Source: Roridomyces roridus (taxonomy: Eukaryota > Basidiomycota > Agaricomycetes > Agaricales > Mycenaceae). From it: a stretch of 64,000 nucleotides of DNA. The notes under the pieces were generated by a model that saw only the letters and a program-made list of their open reading frames with translations, made no database searches and was not told where the DNA came from. This document shows, one piece after another, positions 63,648 through 64,000 of the stretch. The stretch spans positions 682,001 to 746,000 of the forward strand of contig JARKIF010000015.1 in NCBI GenBank assembly GCA_029378245.1, written 5' to 3'. Within the stretch, counting starts at the first letter, position 1. Each line of letters starts with the position of its first letter. Made by a program: the position numbers and the translations under genes.

Positions 63648-64000
63648 ATTATTGTGAAATCTTACCTTTTGAATGTGATTTGGTCGTCAACTCATGAGCG
63701 GTGAGTTTCCCGTTGAAGTTGAACATGCAGCTGCGACTCACTTTCCCTCTCCATTTTTCAACCGAGAGCTCGACGACCATCAGGCAATGCCCATTTTAGA
63801 CCAAGGTAACATTGAAAGAAATTGATTTACAATCTTATTCAACCACAGCTTGCATTCAATGAAGACCCTGGAAGGACGGGCAACGAAAATATGTTGAAGG
63901 AACTCGAGACGATCATCTGTCCGAACATCAAGCATGAACGGGGCCAGGATAATGTGCCGCTGCAGTGCCGCGTAGTGCCGCTGAGGGCCGCGGCCGCATG
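63648..64000. other. Window end, no gene recognised
   Basis: No supported feature in the last 350 bases; a gene could begin beyond the edge. Confidence 0.4.

Noticed and set aside
1..64000. CRISPR arrays, operons, Shine-Dalgarno sites, bacterial promoters
   Set aside because: Intron-rich eukaryotic gene structure throughout; no spaced direct-repeat arrays seen.

Overview
The window reads as nuclear DNA of a filamentous basidiomycete, most likely a mushroom-forming Agaricomycete. Genes are split by many short GT-AG introns of about 45-70 nt. Many families are typical of that class: a DUF6534-type seven-helix protein, MYND zinc-finger paralogs, F-box proteins, a TPR-CHAT protein, a glyoxal-oxidase-like gene and a Tf1/sushi-type chromovirus. 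All assignments were made by reading the sequence; no database search was possible.

Layout. 1-5.9 kb: the 3' end of a TPR protein, an acetate-transporter-family gene on the minus strand, a Ser/Thr-rich single-pass membrane protein, and a stretch of degenerate repeats. 5.99-12.8 kb: a 154-bp MITE with, a few bases away, an apparently very young complete Ty3/gypsy chromovirus (475-bp LTRs, gag, pol, 5-bp target duplication). 13-25 kb: a 760-bp TIR element, a short-chain dehydrogenase, a DUF6534 membrane protein, an IRG-like GTPase with a coiled coil and a possible N-myristoylation signal, a small signal-peptide/TM protein, and the first of two paralogous small five-exon genes of unknown function. 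25.3-29.7 kb: two tandem MYND-finger genes. 30-34.5 kb: one large membrane-protein gene split by a 1.3-kb CACTA-like insertion. 35.8-45.2 kb: the second small five-exon gene, a 2-oxoglutarate oxygenase, a BRCT + F-box pair present twice in inverted orientation, and an RNase D-like exonuclease. 46.9-56.9 kb: a seven-helix receptor-like gene, a TPR-CHAT (caspase-fold) gene, and a convergent multi-exon gene with glycine-rich repeats whose 3' end is tandemly duplicated. 57-64 kb: a second CACTG-ended element, a protein kinase with an atypical catalytic loop, an internally deleted glyoxal-oxidase-like gene and a second 154-bp MITE.

How the parts relate. This is an accessory, transposon-rich segment. 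It has recent insertions, local duplications (MYND, BRCT/F-box, small five-exon genes, 359-bp tandem repeat) and several gene relics. The TPR protein, IRG-like GTPase and TPR-CHAT protein belong to classes used elsewhere in innate immunity and regulated cell death, so the area may be a fungal self/non-self recognition neighbourhood; that is inference. Several otherwise conserved reading frames are broken by one base. This may be pseudogenisation or residual assembly error, and the sequence alone does not settle it.
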